Assembly: GCF_002001015.1 (NCBI RefSeq)
Contig: NZ_MUNO01000008.1
Location: 1 to 64,000, forward strand
Direction of reading: 5' to 3'
Length of the DNA: 64,000 nucleotides
Origin: Polaromonas sp. A23
GTDB lineage: Bacteria; Pseudomonadota; Gammaproteobacteria; Burkholderiales; Burkholderiaceae_C
In this document: piece by piece, positions 25,421-34,646 of the stretch
Numbering within the stretch: position 1 is the stretch's first letter
Layout of the letters: the number at the start of each line of letters is the position of its first letter
Made by a program: the position numbers and the translations under genes
The notes under the pieces: model-generated
The model's input: only the letters and a program-made list of their open reading frames with translations
Databases searched by the model: none
What the model was told of the DNA's origin: nothing

Positions 25421-27337
25421 ATGCACCTTGCATCTCATCTTGTACACAAGTATGGATGCTTTAAATTGGTGCAAGTTTCATTAACCCCTGATGTGACCGG
25501 CAAACCGTCCTTACCGGAGCACGCGTCCGCACCCGCAGGCGGCAGTCCGCTTGCGCCGCAGGCCTGGATCCACCGTCCTGCGCCACCGGCAGCGGGCACG
25601 CAGGCGGCTTCATCCGGGGCGCTCGCAGGCTTGACTTTCGCGGCCAAGGACAACATCGACGCTGCAGGTCTGCCGACCACGGCCGGCTGCCCGGCCTTTG
25701 CCTACACGCCCCCGGTCAGCGCTTTTGTTGTGCAGAAACTGCTCGATGCTGGTGCGCAGCTGGCAGGAAAAACCAATCTCGACCAGTTCGCCTGCGGCCT
25801 GAACGGTACCCGTTCGCCGTTTGGGGCGGTGCCCAATGCGTTTAATCCCGCCTATGTATCAGGCGGCTCCAGCTCCGGTTCGGCCTATGTGGTGGCCACC
25901 GGGCAGGTGGACTTTGCGCTGGGCACGGACACGGCAGGCTCCGGCCGTGTGCCGGCCGGCCTCAACAACATCGTCGGCCTCAAGCCTTCGCGCGGACTGA
26001 TCAGCGCCCGCGGTGTTGTGCCTGCGGCGCAAAGCGTGGACTGCGTGTCCATCTTTGCGCGAACCGTGGCCACAGCGGTGCAGGTGCTGGAAGCTGCGAT
26101 GGGCCATGACGCACTCGACCCCTATTCGCGAAAGCTGGTGCTGGCCAGTGCACCGTTTGCAGCAGCTTTCCGTTTTGGTGTTCCAGCCAGCCTGGAGTTT
26201 TATGGCGATCGCGCCGCCGAAGCCGCGTTTGCAGAGGCTGTGATGCGGTTGCAGTCCCTGGGCGGCACGCCGGTGCCCATCGACTTCGCGCCGCTGGCCC
26301 AGGTGGCGGCCCTGCTCTATGAAAGCGCGCTCGTGGCCGAGCGCTACACCGCCATCCGCAGCTTCTTCGATACCCATGAGGACGAGGTGATTGAGCCGGT
26401 GCGCAGCATCATCGCCGCAGGCCGCGCCTACAGCGCGGCGGATCTTTACGCGGTGCAGACCGAGCTGAAACGCCTGGGCCAGCAGGCCGACGCGATGTGG
26501 TCTTGTTCCGCCAACGGCCGCAGCGAAGGGCCGCCCCAAGCAAGGCCAGCCCCTTGCACCCATGAAAGGGGCAGCGAGTACCCGGATCCACACGCAGTTG
26601 GGAGCGTGGGGGCCAACATAGACCTGCTGGTGGTGCCGACAGCTCCCACGCATTACACGATTGCCCAGATGAAGCAGGACCCCGTGGCACTGAACCGCAA
26701 GCTCGGTGCCTACACCAACTTTGTGAACCTGCTCGACTACGCAGCGCTGTCAGTGCCCAGTGCCATGCGCCCCGACGGCCTGCCCTTTGGCATCACGCTG
26801 ATCGCACCGTGCGGCAGCGACTGGCAGCTGGCGGACCTAGGTCAGAGGTACCACCATGCCACCGGCCTGAGGCAAGGCGCCACCGATGCATCCCTGCCAG
26901 CCATGCGGTCCATTGCCGGCATTTGCAAGCCGGCCACAGTGAAAGTGGCCGTTGTCGGCGCACACCTTTCCGGCATGCCCCTGAATACCCAATTGACCGA
27001 ACGCGGCGCCGCTCTGGCCGGCCCCGCGGAAACCGCACCGCATTACAAGCTGTTTGCCCTGCCGGGTACCACACCGCCCAAGCCTGGGCTGCTGCGTGTT
27101 GCTGCCGGGCGGGGTGCGCGTATTGCCCTTGAGGTCTGGGAGATGCCACTCAGCGCCTATGGTTCCTTTGTGGCGCTGGTTCCCACACCCTTGGGCATAG
27201 GCACCCTGGAGCTGGGCGACGGCAGCACGGTCCAGGGCTTTTTATGCGAACCCGAAGCCCTGCACGGTGCGCAGGACATCTCGCATCTGGGCGGATGGCG
27301 CGCCTACATTGCTTCCTTGAAAGTTGCCAACCTTTGA
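25421..27337 (+). CDS. atzF: Allophanate hydrolase (AtzF type)
   Basis: This amidase-signature enzyme hydrolyses allophanate to ammonia and CO2. The catalytic triad is K76 (TFAAKDNID), S150 (VSGGSSSGSA) and S174 (DTAGSGRVPAG), with the same 74- and 24-residue spacing as I recall for AtzF. A C-terminal domain at about 505-638 (VAVVGAHLSGMPLNTQL, then YKLFALPGTTPPKPGLLR) is the AtzF-specific one. Residues about 361-398 are an in-frame insertion encoded by a family B repeat. The N-terminus is shorter than usual and the true start is uncertain; the ATG at 25421 and a GTG near 25470 are options. It heads the nitrogen island. Confidence 0.88.
   Translation: MHLASHLVHKYGCFKLVQVSLTPDVTGKPSLPEHASAPAGGSPLAPQAWIHRPAPPAAGTQAASSGALAGLTFAAKDNIDAAGLPTTAGCPAFAYTPPVSAFVVQKLLDAGAQLAGKTNLDQFACGLNGTRSPFGAVPNAFNPAYVSGGSSSGSAYVVATGQVDFALGTDTAGSGRVPAGLNNIVGLKPSRGLISARGVVPAAQSVDCVSIFARTVATAVQVLEAAMGHDALDPYSRKLVLASAPFAAAFRFGVPASLEFYGDRAAEAAFAEAVMRLQSLGGTPVPIDFAPLAQVAALLYESALVAERYTAIRSFFDTHEDEVIEPVRSIIAAGRAYSAADLYAVQTELKRLGQQADAMWSCSANGRSEGPPQARPAPCTHERGSEYPDPHAVGSVGANIDLLVVPTAPTHYTIAQMKQDPVALNRKLGAYTNFVNLLDYAALSVPSAMRPDGLPFGITLIAPCGSDWQLADLGQRYHHATGLRQGATDASLPAMRSIAGICKPATVKVAVVGAHLSGMPLNTQLTERGAALAGPAETAPHYKLFALPGTTPPKPGLLRVAAGRGARIALEVWEMPLSAYGSFVALVPTPLGIGTLELGDGSTVQGFLCEPEALHGAQDISHLGGWRAYIASLKVANL
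26501..26615. repeat. Family B repeat inserted in frame in the allophanate hydrolase gene
   Basis: About 110 bp shares blocks with the family B copy at 59034-59130 (GGGGCAGCG, AGTAC, GAGCGTGGGGG in the same order). It encodes low-complexity residues (SCSANGRSEGPPQARPAPCT) between DAMW and IDLLVVPTAPTHY, which are contiguous in the family. Confidence 0.65.
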
Positions 27338-27371
27338 CCCGTTTTCATCCATTACCTACCAGGAGAGACTC

Positions 27372-28370
27372 ATGAGCCAAGCCAACCATTCCACCCGCCG
27401 CACCCTGTTGAAGGCCGGCGCAACCAGCGCAGCGTTGGGCGTGCTGGGCGCGCCTGCTATCGTGCGTGCGCAGTCAGGCCCCAAGATCCGCATCGGCTAC
27501 TGGCCCATCGCCGCCGGCCTGCCGTTCTATTCGGCCATCGAGCTGGGCTACTTCAAGGAAGCCGGGCTTGACGTCGAGGCGCTCAAGTTTGCGGGCGCCC
27601 AGCAGGTGATGGAGGCAGTGCTCTCGGGCCGTGCCGACGGCACCTCTAACGGAACCGGCTCGGCCAACATCGCCATTGGCGAAATCGCCCAGCCCGGTAC
27701 CTTCAAGATTTTCTGCTCCAACCCCAGCAATGCAAAGAACGTACTGGACGAAGTGATCGTGCCTGTCAACAGCCCGGCCAAGACCATGGCCGACCTGAAA
27801 GGCAAACGTGTCGCGTCCGGCCCGGGCATCCAGAATGTGACGCTGGCCAAGACCGTGCTTGAACGCGGCGGCGCCACCGGCGCCACCGTGGTGGAACTGC
27901 CCATCGGCCAGCATGTGGCCGCGCTCGCCGCCGGCCAGGTCGATGGTGCCTACACGTTGGAGCCCACCGGGACCATAGGTCGCATGAACGGCACCACGCG
28001 CGTGCTGGAGCCCGGCGTGATTGCCCGCTACGTGCTTGGCGACCCGATGGCACCCTGGTTCGGCGGTTCGGCTTCGTTGTCTTCGGAATTCATCAAGAAG
28101 AACCCGGACGCGGCAAAGAAGTTCATCGCCGCCTACGGCAAGGGCGTGAACTATGTTCGCACCAAGTCCGTCGAGGCAAGGAAATACCTCAAGGGCTACA
28201 CCGCCATCGAAGGTGCACTGACCGGCGAGGTGCCACTCGCGGCCTACACCATGTACAACGAGTTCACGCCCGCCGACGTGGCGCACTTCCAGAAGTTCTT
28301 CGACCTGTTCTCGGAAAAAGGCATCTTCACGTCGCGCCTCATGGTGGATTCGATGCTCTACAAGGGCTGA
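27372..28370 (+). CDS. ABC transporter substrate-binding protein (SsuA/NrtA-like)
   Basis: This 332-residue periplasmic binding protein has a twin-arginine-like export signal (STRRTLLKAGATSAALG, cleavage near IVRAQ). The NMT1/THI5-like fold follows, with IRIGYWPIAAGLPFYSAI, GYFKEAGLDVE and the hinge KTMADLKGKRVASGPG. An AGGAGA lies just before the ATG at 27372, which settles the start. With the permease and ATPase genes that follow it makes one importer. Position suggests a urea-like or amide ligand. Confidence 0.88.
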   Translation: MSQANHSTRRTLLKAGATSAALGVLGAPAIVRAQSGPKIRIGYWPIAAGLPFYSAIELGYFKEAGLDVEALKFAGAQQVMEAVLSGRADGTSNGTGSANIAIGEIAQPGTFKIFCSNPSNAKNVLDEVIVPVNSPAKTMADLKGKRVASGPGIQNVTLAKTVLERGGATGATVVELPIGQHVAALAAGQVDGAYTLEPTGTIGRMNGTTRVLEPGVIARYVLGDPMAPWFGGSASLSSEFIKKNPDAAKKFIAAYGKGVNYVRTKSVEARKYLKGYTAIEGALTGEVPLAAYTMYNEFTPADVAHFQKFFDLFSEKGIFTSRLMVDSMLYKG

Positions 28371-28375
28371 ACAAG

Positions 28376-29224
28376 ATGACCACCACCCCTTCCGCAACGG
28401 CGGTGCCGGAAGCGACCGCCAAGCCCTGGGCGCCACCGGCCAGCAGACTGGCGGCTGTTGTGCAGCGCACGCCGGCGCTCGACAGGGTCCTGCCCTTCAT
28501 CGGCCCGGTGGTGCTCTTCATCGTCTGGGACCTGGTGGTGCGTCTGGGCTTCATCAAGGCCATTTTGCTGCCACCCCCGCTGGACGCGTTGGGGGCATTG
28601 GTCAGTGGGCTTGCCGGCGGGCCGCTGCTCAAGGACTTTGCGGTCACTGTGTGGCGCACGGTGCAGGCCTTCATGATTGCCGCCGCGGTCGGCATGCCAC
28701 TGGGTGTGCTGCTTGGCAGCAACGAGAAGGCCTACCGCAGCGTCGAGTTCCTGATCGATTTCTTCCGCTCCACACCTTCCTCGGCGCTGATTCCTTTGTT
28801 TCTGATGATCTTTGGCGTGTCCGACATCAACAAGGTGGCGATTGCTGCTTTCGGTGCGCTGCTGATTGTGGTTTTCAACAGTGCCTACGGCGTGATCAAC
28901 GCACGCAAGCAGCGCGTGATGGCGGCCAAGGTCATGGGGGCTTCCCGCTGGCAGGTGTTCAAGGACGTGCTGATTTGGGAAAGCCTGCAGCCGAGTTTTG
29001 TCGGCCTGCGTTCGGCCGTGTCCATGGCGCTGGTGATCGTGATCGTCGCGGAAATGTTCATCGGCGCTGACACCGGCCTGGGAAACCGCATCATCAACTC
29101 ACAGCAAGTGATGAATGTGAAGGACATGTACGCGTCGATCCTGGCCGCCGGTGCACTGGGTTACGCGCTCAACATCCTGTTCCTGGTTGTGGAGCGCCGG
29201 ATTGTTCACTGGAGTGGCAGGTAG
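28376..29224 (+). CDS. ABC transporter permease (SsuC-like)
   Basis: This 282-residue inner-membrane permease has about six helices. The EAA loop is recognisable in ARKQRVMAAKVMGASRWQVF. It begins 6 nt after the binding-protein gene. A 107-bp family B repeat separates it from the ATPase gene, which is unusual within an importer operon. Confidence 0.88.
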   Translation: MTTTPSATAVPEATAKPWAPPASRLAAVVQRTPALDRVLPFIGPVVLFIVWDLVVRLGFIKAILLPPPLDALGALVSGLAGGPLLKDFAVTVWRTVQAFMIAAAVGMPLGVLLGSNEKAYRSVEFLIDFFRSTPSSALIPLFLMIFGVSDINKVAIAAFGALLIVVFNSAYGVINARKQRVMAAKVMGASRWQVFKDVLIWESLQPSFVGLRSAVSMALVIVIVAEMFIGADTGLGNRIINSQQVMNVKDMYASILAAGALGYALNILFLVVERRIVHWSGR

Positions 29225-29229
29225 ATATG

Positions 29230-29336
29230 GCCCCCACGCTTGTCGCTTCGCGTACTGCGCTGCCCCCCGAGGGGGCCGCTGCGCCTGCGGCCCGGCGAAG
29301 CCGGTTCCGCGGCCCCTGCTGGTCTGAAGAAACCCC
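29230..29336. repeat. Family B repeat, plus orientation, between permease and ATPase genes
   Basis: It starts GCCCCCACGCTTGTCGCTTC and ends CCTGCTGGTCTG. Its reverse complement is nearly identical over about 97 bp to 59034-59130. The core GCCCCCCGAGGGGGC can form a strong hairpin. Confidence 0.85.
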
Positions 29337-29384
29337 TGAGTTACTTACTACCTCGCTTCCACAAGCACCCCGCCGGAGTTCAAT

Positions 29385-30206
29385 ATGTCCGCTGTAATCA
29401 ACGCCCCGGTGTTTGCCGATGTGCCTGTGCGCGAGTTCCAGCCGGGACCGGCCGGCACGCACATCACCATACGCGGCCTGACTAAATATTTCGCCGGGTG
29501 GCCGCTTTACGAGGACTTCAATCTCGATATCCCGAAACACAAGATCGTGTCGGTGTTTGGTCCCAACGGCTGCGGCAAGTCCACACTGATCAACATGATC
29601 GCCGGGCTGGTGCCTATCGACGCCGGTGAGATCCTGTTCGACGGCAAGTCGCTGAAAGACACCAAGATCGGTTACGTGTTCCAGAACTACCGCGAAGCGA
29701 TGTTCCCGTGGATGCGCACCATCGACAACATCGCCTACCCGCTCAAACTCGAAGGCAAGTCCAAGGCCGAGGTGGACAGGCGCATGGCTGAGTTGGTGGC
29801 GTCGTTTGATGTGAAGTTTGATCTCAAGCGCTACCCCTATGAACTCTCGGGAGGACAGCAGCAGACCGCTTCCATCATGCGGGCGCTGGCCAACAACCCC
29901 GAAGTGCTGTTCCTGGACGAGCCTTTCTCGGCCCTCGACTTCGAGATGACGCTGTTCATCCGCGAGAAGCTGCAGGAGGTGTTCATGCAGACCGGCACCA
30001 CCATGCTGCTGGTGTCGCACGACCTCGAGGAGGCCGTCTACCTGGCCGATCAGGTGCTGCTGCTGACCAAGCGGCCCACCCGTGTGGCAGAAATCCTGCC
30101 CTACAACGATGCCCGGCCACGCACGGTGGAGACACTTTCCGAAGCAGGCTTCATCAGCACCAAGAAGCGCAGCCTGGAAATCTTCCAGCGCGAGGTCCGG
30201 CGCTGA
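29385..30206 (+). CDS. ABC transporter ATP-binding protein (SsuB-like)
   Basis: This 273-residue ATPase has Walker A GPNGCGKST at about 63-71, Q-loop VFQNYREAMFPW, signature LSGGQQQT, Walker B VLFLDEPF and the H-loop in LVSHDLEEA. It powers the SsuABC-like importer. A roughly 30-residue N-terminal extension precedes the first strand (THITIRGLTKYF). Confidence 0.9.
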   Translation: MSAVINAPVFADVPVREFQPGPAGTHITIRGLTKYFAGWPLYEDFNLDIPKHKIVSVFGPNGCGKSTLINMIAGLVPIDAGEILFDGKSLKDTKIGYVFQNYREAMFPWMRTIDNIAYPLKLEGKSKAEVDRRMAELVASFDVKFDLKRYPYELSGGQQQTASIMRALANNPEVLFLDEPFSALDFEMTLFIREKLQEVFMQTGTTMLLVSHDLEEAVYLADQVLLLTKRPTRVAEILPYNDARPRTVETLSEAGFISTKKRSLEIFQREVRR

Positions 30207-30227
30207 ACGGCAGTAGCTCAGACAACC

Positions 30228-30449
30228 ATGAATGACACCCGCATGCTTGCTTATGTTGAAAGCACGGCTGCATTGCTGAAGCTGCCGCTTGACGCGGCGC
30301 GCACCCAGCGTGTGGCCGCGAACCTGCAGCGCACGGCCGCCATGGCGGCGCTGCTGGAAGCCGTGCCACTGACGGCGCACGACGAGCTTGCGGAAATATA
30401 CAGGCCGGCAGCCTTCCCGCCCAATGACGACGGTCATAAACAGCTATGA
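30228..30449 (+). CDS. atzG: AtzG-like small subunit (DUF4089)
   Basis: This 73-residue helical protein begins DTRMLAYVESTAALLKLPLD and ends in an acidic, proline-containing tail (AEIYRPAAFPPND). AtzG is the stabilising partner of the amidase AtzE. The ATGA overlap with the next gene (30446-30449) and the pairing with an AtzE homologue support the call. HpxX of oxalurate clusters is the other relative to consider. Confidence 0.8.
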   Translation: MNDTRMLAYVESTAALLKLPLDAARTQRVAANLQRTAAMAALLEAVPLTAHDELAEIYRPAAFPPNDDGHKQL

Positions 30450-30460
30450 AAACAATAGCA
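30441..30460. repeat. Possible family A fragment at the atzG/atzE junction
   Basis: Only the terminal stem of the repeat (CTAT...ATAG) is present, containing the ATG of the amidase gene. It may be chance; it is listed because family A ends coincide with other gene boundaries in this window. Confidence 0.3.
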
Positions 30461-31843
30461 TCTGACGCTGCTGCGATGGCCCGAGCGGTTGCTTCCGGCA
30501 AGGTCAGCGCGCGTGAACTGCTGGACGCCAGCCTGGCGCGGATTGAATCCACCGACGGCCGGGTCAACGCTTTCACGGAAAAAACGCAGGCGCGTGCCCG
30601 GGCAGAAGCCGACGCCGTCGATGCGCGGCGGGCCGCTTCGCAGCCCCTGGGGCCTTTGGCCGGTGTGCCTTATGCGGTGAAGAACCTGTTCGACATTGAA
30701 GGTGTCGTGACACTGGCCGGCTCCATCGTCAACCGCGGCGATCCGGCCGCGGCATCCGACGCCTTTCTGGTGCAGCAGATGAAGGCCGCTGGCGCCGTGC
30801 TGGTGGGCGGGCTGAACATGGATGAATACGCCTACGGTTTCACCACTGAGAACACGCATTACGGCCCCTGCCGCAACCCGCACGATCTCACGCGCATCGC
30901 CGGTGGTTCGTCGGGCGGCTCCGGCGCCGCGGTGGCCGCCGGGCAGGTGCCGGTTTCGCTCGGGTCGGACACCAACGGTTCCATCCGCGTTCCGGCCTCG
31001 CTGTGCGGTGTCTGGGGCCTCAAGCCGACCTTCGGTCGGCTGTCGCGCCGAGGGTCTTACCCGTTTGTGCACAGCATTGATCACCTGGGGCCGCTGGCGG
31101 ACAGTCTTGCCGGACTGGCGCTGGCCTACGACGCGCTTCAAAGCCCCGACGCGCTGGACCCCGGCTGCCAGGCCCTGCGCGTGCAGCCAGTCATGCCGCT
31201 GCTTGGCCGCGGGACGGCGGGCCTGCGCATCGGCGTGCTGGGCGGCTATTTTCACGACAACGCCACGCCAGCGGCGCGCGAGGTGGTCGCGCTGGCGGCC
31301 AGCACTCTGGGAGCGCAAGCCGAGGTGACCTGGCCCGACGCCGCCCTGGCGCGCGCCGCCGCCTTCATCATCACGGCGAGCGAAGGCGGTAGCCTGCACC
31401 TGAATGAACTGCGCACCCGTGCCGACGACTTCGAGCCGCTTTCGGTGGACCGCTTTATCGCCGGCGCCCTGCAGCCGGTGGACTGGTATCTCCGTGCGCA
31501 ACGTTTTCGCCGGGCCTACCGCGACAAGGTCAACGCGCTGTTTCGCGACTGGGATGTACTGCTCACCGCCGCCACATCGGTCAGTGCGCCGGTCATCGGC
31601 ACCGAGTGGCTGGACATCAACGGTACGCAGCAGCCCTGCCGGCCCTCCCTGGGTCTGTTGACCCAACCGGTGTCTTTTGCCGGCTGTCCCGTTGTTACCG
31701 CGCCGCTGTGGCCTACCGGCACCGGCGGTTTGCCGGTCGGTGTGCAGCTGATCGCCGCGCCGTGGCGCGAAGACCTCGCTTTTCGTGCAGCAAAAATTCT
31801 CAGTGATGCCGGCGTAGCCCGTGTCCAGCCCGTTCAACTCTAA
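30446..31843 (+). CDS. atzE: AtzE-like amidase (1-carboxybiuret hydrolase family)
   Basis: This 465-residue amidase-signature hydrolase has the Lys-cisSer-Ser triad K79 ([10 protein letters not shown]), S155 (GGSSGGSGA) and S179 (DTNGSIRVP), at the spacing recalled for AtzE. AtzE deaminates 1-carboxybiuret to 1,3-dicarboxyurea; the close relative HpxY acts in oxalurate breakdown, so substrate is inferred from neighbours. Its start lies in a short AGCTATGAAAACAATAGC stem that resembles the family A repeat end. Confidence 0.82.
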   Translation: MKTIASDAAAMARAVASGKVSARELLDASLARIESTDGRVNAFTEKTQARARAEADAVDARRAASQPLGPLAGVPYAVKNLFDIEGVVTLAGSIVNRGDPAAASDAFLVQQMKAAGAVLVGGLNMDEYAYGFTTENTHYGPCRNPHDLTRIAGGSSGGSGAAVAAGQVPVSLGSDTNGSIRVPASLCGVWGLKPTFGRLSRRGSYPFVHSIDHLGPLADSLAGLALAYDALQSPDALDPGCQALRVQPVMPLLGRGTAGLRIGVLGGYFHDNATPAAREVVALAASTLGAQAEVTWPDAALARAAAFIITASEGGSLHLNELRTRADDFEPLSVDRFIAGALQPVDWYLRAQRFRRAYRDKVNALFRDWDVLLTAATSVSAPVIGTEWLDINGTQQPCRPSLGLLTQPVSFAGCPVVTAPLWPTGTGGLPVGVQLIAAPWREDLAFRAAKILSDAGVARVQPVQL

Positions 31844-31848
31844 GCCCC

Positions 31849-32226
31849 ATGCTCGCCATCAACCTTCCCGATGTCCTGGCCGAAGTCACGGCTCAGTTCG
31901 AGCGTTACGAAAAAGCCCTGACCGGCAATGACGTGGCCGTGCTCGATGAGCTGTTCTGGAACAGCCCGCACACGCTGCGTTACGGCACAACGGAAAACCT
32001 CTATGGCTACGCCGACATCCAGGCCTTCCGGGCGGGACGGCCTTCGCAGGGGCTGGAGCGCAGCCTGCTGAAAACCGTGATCACAACCTATGGCTCCGAC
32101 ATGGCGACAGCCAATGTCGAGTTCCAGCGTGCCGGCAGCGCCAAAACCGGCCGGCAGAGCCAGACCTGGCTGCGCACGCCCGACGGCTGGCGCGTGGTCG
32201 CCGCCCACGTGAGCCTTCTTTCCTGA
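31849..32226 (+). CDS. atzH: AtzH/HpxZ-like protein (DUF3225)
   Basis: This 125-residue protein of the SnoaL/NTF2-like DUF3225 family has [39 protein letters not shown] and [19 protein letters not shown]. AtzH converts 1,3-dicarboxyurea to allophanate; HpxZ is the oxalurate-cluster relative. It follows the amidase gene by 5 nt. With AtzE, AtzG and AtzF in the same operon the dicarboxyurea route is favoured. Confidence 0.8.
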   Translation: MLAINLPDVLAEVTAQFERYEKALTGNDVAVLDELFWNSPHTLRYGTTENLYGYADIQAFRAGRPSQGLERSLLKTVITTYGSDMATANVEFQRAGSAKTGRQSQTWLRTPDGWRVVAAHVSLLS

Positions 32227-32295
32227 GTTTCATTCCCTGACCTTTCGACTCCTTAACCCTCAACCTTTCAACTTTTAACCCCTGGAGCATTGACC

Positions 32296-33399
32296 ATGAG
32301 CAACTTCCTTAATCGCCGCGATTCGATCAAGACCCTGGCTGCGCTCGGCGCTGTTGCTGCCAGTCCGCTGTCGTTTGCGCAAAAGCCCATCACCGTCGGC
32401 GTGATCTACGTCGGACCGCGCGACGACTACGGCTACAACCAGGCCCAGGCCGAGGCCGCCGCTGCGCTCAAGAAAATGCCGGGCGTGAAAGTGGTTGAAG
32501 AAGAGAACGTGCCCGAGACCGCTGCCGTGCAGAAAAGCATGACCGGCATGATTGCGCAGGACGGCGCCAGCCTGGTGTTTCCGACCTCCTTCGGTTATTT
32601 CGATCCGCACATGCTGGCGGTGGCAGCCAAGTTTCCCGAGGCGCGTTTTGCCCATTGCGGCGGCATGTGGACGGAAGGCAAGCACCCCAAAAATACCGCC
32701 AGCTTTTTTGGTTATATCGATGAGTGTCAATACCTGAACGGTGTGATCGCCGGCCACATGAGCAAAAGCGGCAAGATCGGTTTCATCGCCGCCAAGCCGA
32801 TCCCGCAAGTGCTGCGCAACATCAATGCCTTCACCATGGGTGCGCGCTCCGTGAAGCCCGGCATCACCACCAGCGTGATCTTCACCGGCGACTGGTCGAT
32901 GCCCGTGAAGGAGGCCGAAGCCACCAACAGCCTGGCCGACCAGGGTGTGGACGTTTTCACCATGCACGTAGACGGTCCCAAGGTCATCGTGGAAACAGCC
33001 GCCAAGCGCGGCAAGATGGTCTGCGGCTACCACGCCAGCCAGGCCAAGCTGGCTCCGCAGGCCTACCTGACCGGTGCAGAGTGGAACTGGCTTACGGCCT
33101 ACACCACCTTCATCGAGGCGGCACGCAGCGGCAAGCCGCATCCCAACTTCATCCGCGGTGGCCTGAAAGATGGTTACGTGAAGGCATCGGCCTACGGCTC
33201 CATGGTGACCGATGCCGCAAAGAAGCAGGCCGACGGCATCAAGGCGCAGATGATGGCCGGCAGCTTCGACATCTTCAAGGGTCCGCTCAAGGACAACAAG
33301 GGCGGCACCATCGTTCCGGCCGGCAAGGTCTTCAAGCAGACCGATCTTGAACTGGAGAAGATGAACTACCTGGTTGAAGGCGTCGTCGGCAGTGTTTGA
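32296..33399 (+). CDS. BMP-family ABC transporter substrate-binding protein
   Basis: This 367-residue periplasmic binding protein has a Tat-like or Sec signal (NRRDSIKTLAALGAVAAS) and the BMP/PnrA fold (ITVGVIYVGPRDDYGYNQAQ, FPTSFGYFDPHML, FFGYIDECQYLNGVIAGHMS). There is no lipobox cysteine, unlike PnrA lipoproteins. BMP proteins usually bind purine nucleosides; here the island context suggests a ureide or amide ligand. The ATG at 32296 has GGAG eight bases upstream. Confidence 0.88.
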   Translation: MSNFLNRRDSIKTLAALGAVAASPLSFAQKPITVGVIYVGPRDDYGYNQAQAEAAAALKKMPGVKVVEEENVPETAAVQKSMTGMIAQDGASLVFPTSFGYFDPHMLAVAAKFPEARFAHCGGMWTEGKHPKNTASFFGYIDECQYLNGVIAGHMSKSGKIGFIAAKPIPQVLRNINAFTMGARSVKPGITTSVIFTGDWSMPVKEAEATNSLADQGVDVFTMHVDGPKVIVETAAKRGKMVCGYHASQAKLAPQAYLTGAEWNWLTAYTTFIEAARSGKPHPNFIRGGLKDGYVKASAYGSMVTDAAKKQADGIKAQMMAGSFDIFKGPLKDNKGGTIVPAGKVFKQTDLELEKMNYLVEGVVGSV

Positions 33400-33400
33400 C

Positions 33401-33487
33401 GAACACCCCCGAAGCGCCTTCGGCACTTCCCCCTCAAGGGGGCGCCACCAGCGGCCCGGCAAAGCCGGTTCCGCGATGGCCCTGAAC
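33401..33487. repeat. Family B-related repeat after the BMP gene
   Basis: It shares CCCCCTCAAGGGGGCG and GGCCCGGCAAAGCCGGTTCC with the other copies but is shorter and more diverged. The hairpin could reduce read-through from the highly needed binding-protein gene to the permeases. Confidence 0.7.
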
Positions 33488-33515
33488 AGGCACGTCGGTC
33501 GCTGACGCCAAGCTC

Positions 33516-34646
33516 ATGCGCAATTCCCTCGCCAACTTCCTGCTGCCCACAGCTGCCATCGCAGCAGCGCTGCTGCTGTTCGGCCTGTTCGTCTGGTTCG
33601 CGGGTGTCAATCCGCTGGAGGTCTGGCTGCTGCTGTTCAAGGGTGCCTTCGGTGACTGGTACTCGTGGCAGAACACGCTGCAGCGCGCCGCACCCCTGAT
33701 GCTCACGGCGCTGTGCGTGGCCATTCCTGCACGCGCCGGGCTGGTGGTGATTGGCGGCGAGGGCGCGTTGGTGCTGGGCGGGCTGGCCTGCGCGGGGCTG
33801 GCCCAGGCGTTGCCGCTGCCGGCCAACCTTGCGGGCACCGTGCTGGTGTGCCTTGCGGCCGCGGCCGCAGGCGCATTGTGGATTGCACTGGCGGGCTGGC
33901 TGCGCCAGTACCGGGGCATCAACGAAACCATCAGCAGCCTGCTGCTGGCCTATGTAGCTATTGGCCTGTTCAAACACCTCGTGGAAGGGCCGCTGCGCGA
34001 CCCGTCCAGCCTGAACAAGCCTTCCACCTTTGCGCTGGCCGAGGGCTTGCGCATCAGCGGCATCGCCGGCTCCGACGTGCACTGGGGCCTGGTTATCGGT
34101 GTGCTGGCCTGCCTGGCGGCCGGCCTGTGGTTTCGCCTGACCCCGTCCGGCTTTGCCGTTCGTGTGGTGGGCGGCAACCCGCGCGCCGCGCAGCTGGTGG
34201 GTTTGCCCGCGTCCAGGCTGATCCTGCTGGCCTGCGCGCTCGGCGGTGCCGGCGCGGGGCTGGCCGGTGCCATCGAAGTTGCGGCGGTACACACCAATGC
34301 CAACGTGGCGCTGATTGCCGGTTATGGTTATGCGGGCATCCTGGTGTCTTTCATCGCGCGTCATCACCCGGTGGCGGTGATTCCGGTCGCCATCCTGTTC
34401 GGCGGCTTCGGTGCAGCGGGCAGCCTGCTGCAGCGGCGCCTGGGCTTGCCCGATGCGTCGGTGCTGCTGCTGCAGGGTATCGCCTTCGTGCTGATCTTGG
34501 CCAGCGAAGCGCTGCGCGATACGGACTGGAAAGCCCTGTTCTTGCGCCTTAGCCGCTTCGGCCCCTCCGAGCCCTCTCCCATCGTCATTCCCGGCTTGAC
34601 CCCGGCACCAGGCATGGCGGATCAAGCCCGCAACGACAAGTCATGA
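33516..34646 (+). CDS. ABC transporter permease 1 of the BMP system (YufP-like)
   Basis: This 376-residue permease has eight or more helices with the BPD_transp_2 pattern (AGLVVIGGEGALVLGGLACA, NETISSLLLAYVAIG, GNPRAAQLVGLPASR). The last roughly 20 residues (SPIVIPGLTPAPGMADQARN) are encoded by a 54-bp inverted repeat and look foreign to the family. It overlaps the second permease gene by 4 nt. Confidence 0.88.
   Translation: MRNSLANFLLPTAAIAAALLLFGLFVWFAGVNPLEVWLLLFKGAFGDWYSWQNTLQRAAPLMLTALCVAIPARAGLVVIGGEGALVLGGLACAGLAQALPLPANLAGTVLVCLAAAAAGALWIALAGWLRQYRGINETISSLLLAYVAIGLFKHLVEGPLRDPSSLNKPSTFALAEGLRISGIAGSDVHWGLVIGVLACLAAGLWFRLTPSGFAVRVVGGNPRAAQLVGLPASRLILLACALGGAGAGLAGAIEVAAVHTNANVALIAGYGYAGILVSFIARHHPVAVIPVAILFGGFGAAGSLLQRRLGLPDASVLLLQGIAFVLILASEALRDTDWKALFLRLSRFGPSEPSPIVIPGLTPAPGMADQARNDKS
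34584..34637. repeat. 54-bp inverted repeat forming the permease C-terminus
   Basis: The ends GTCATTCCCGGCTTGACCC and GTCGTTGCGGGCTTGATCC (as reverse complement) match at 15 of 19 positions. The type (GTCATTCCCGG...) is like the extragenic palindromes common in proteobacteria, but here it is translated. Confidence 0.7.
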
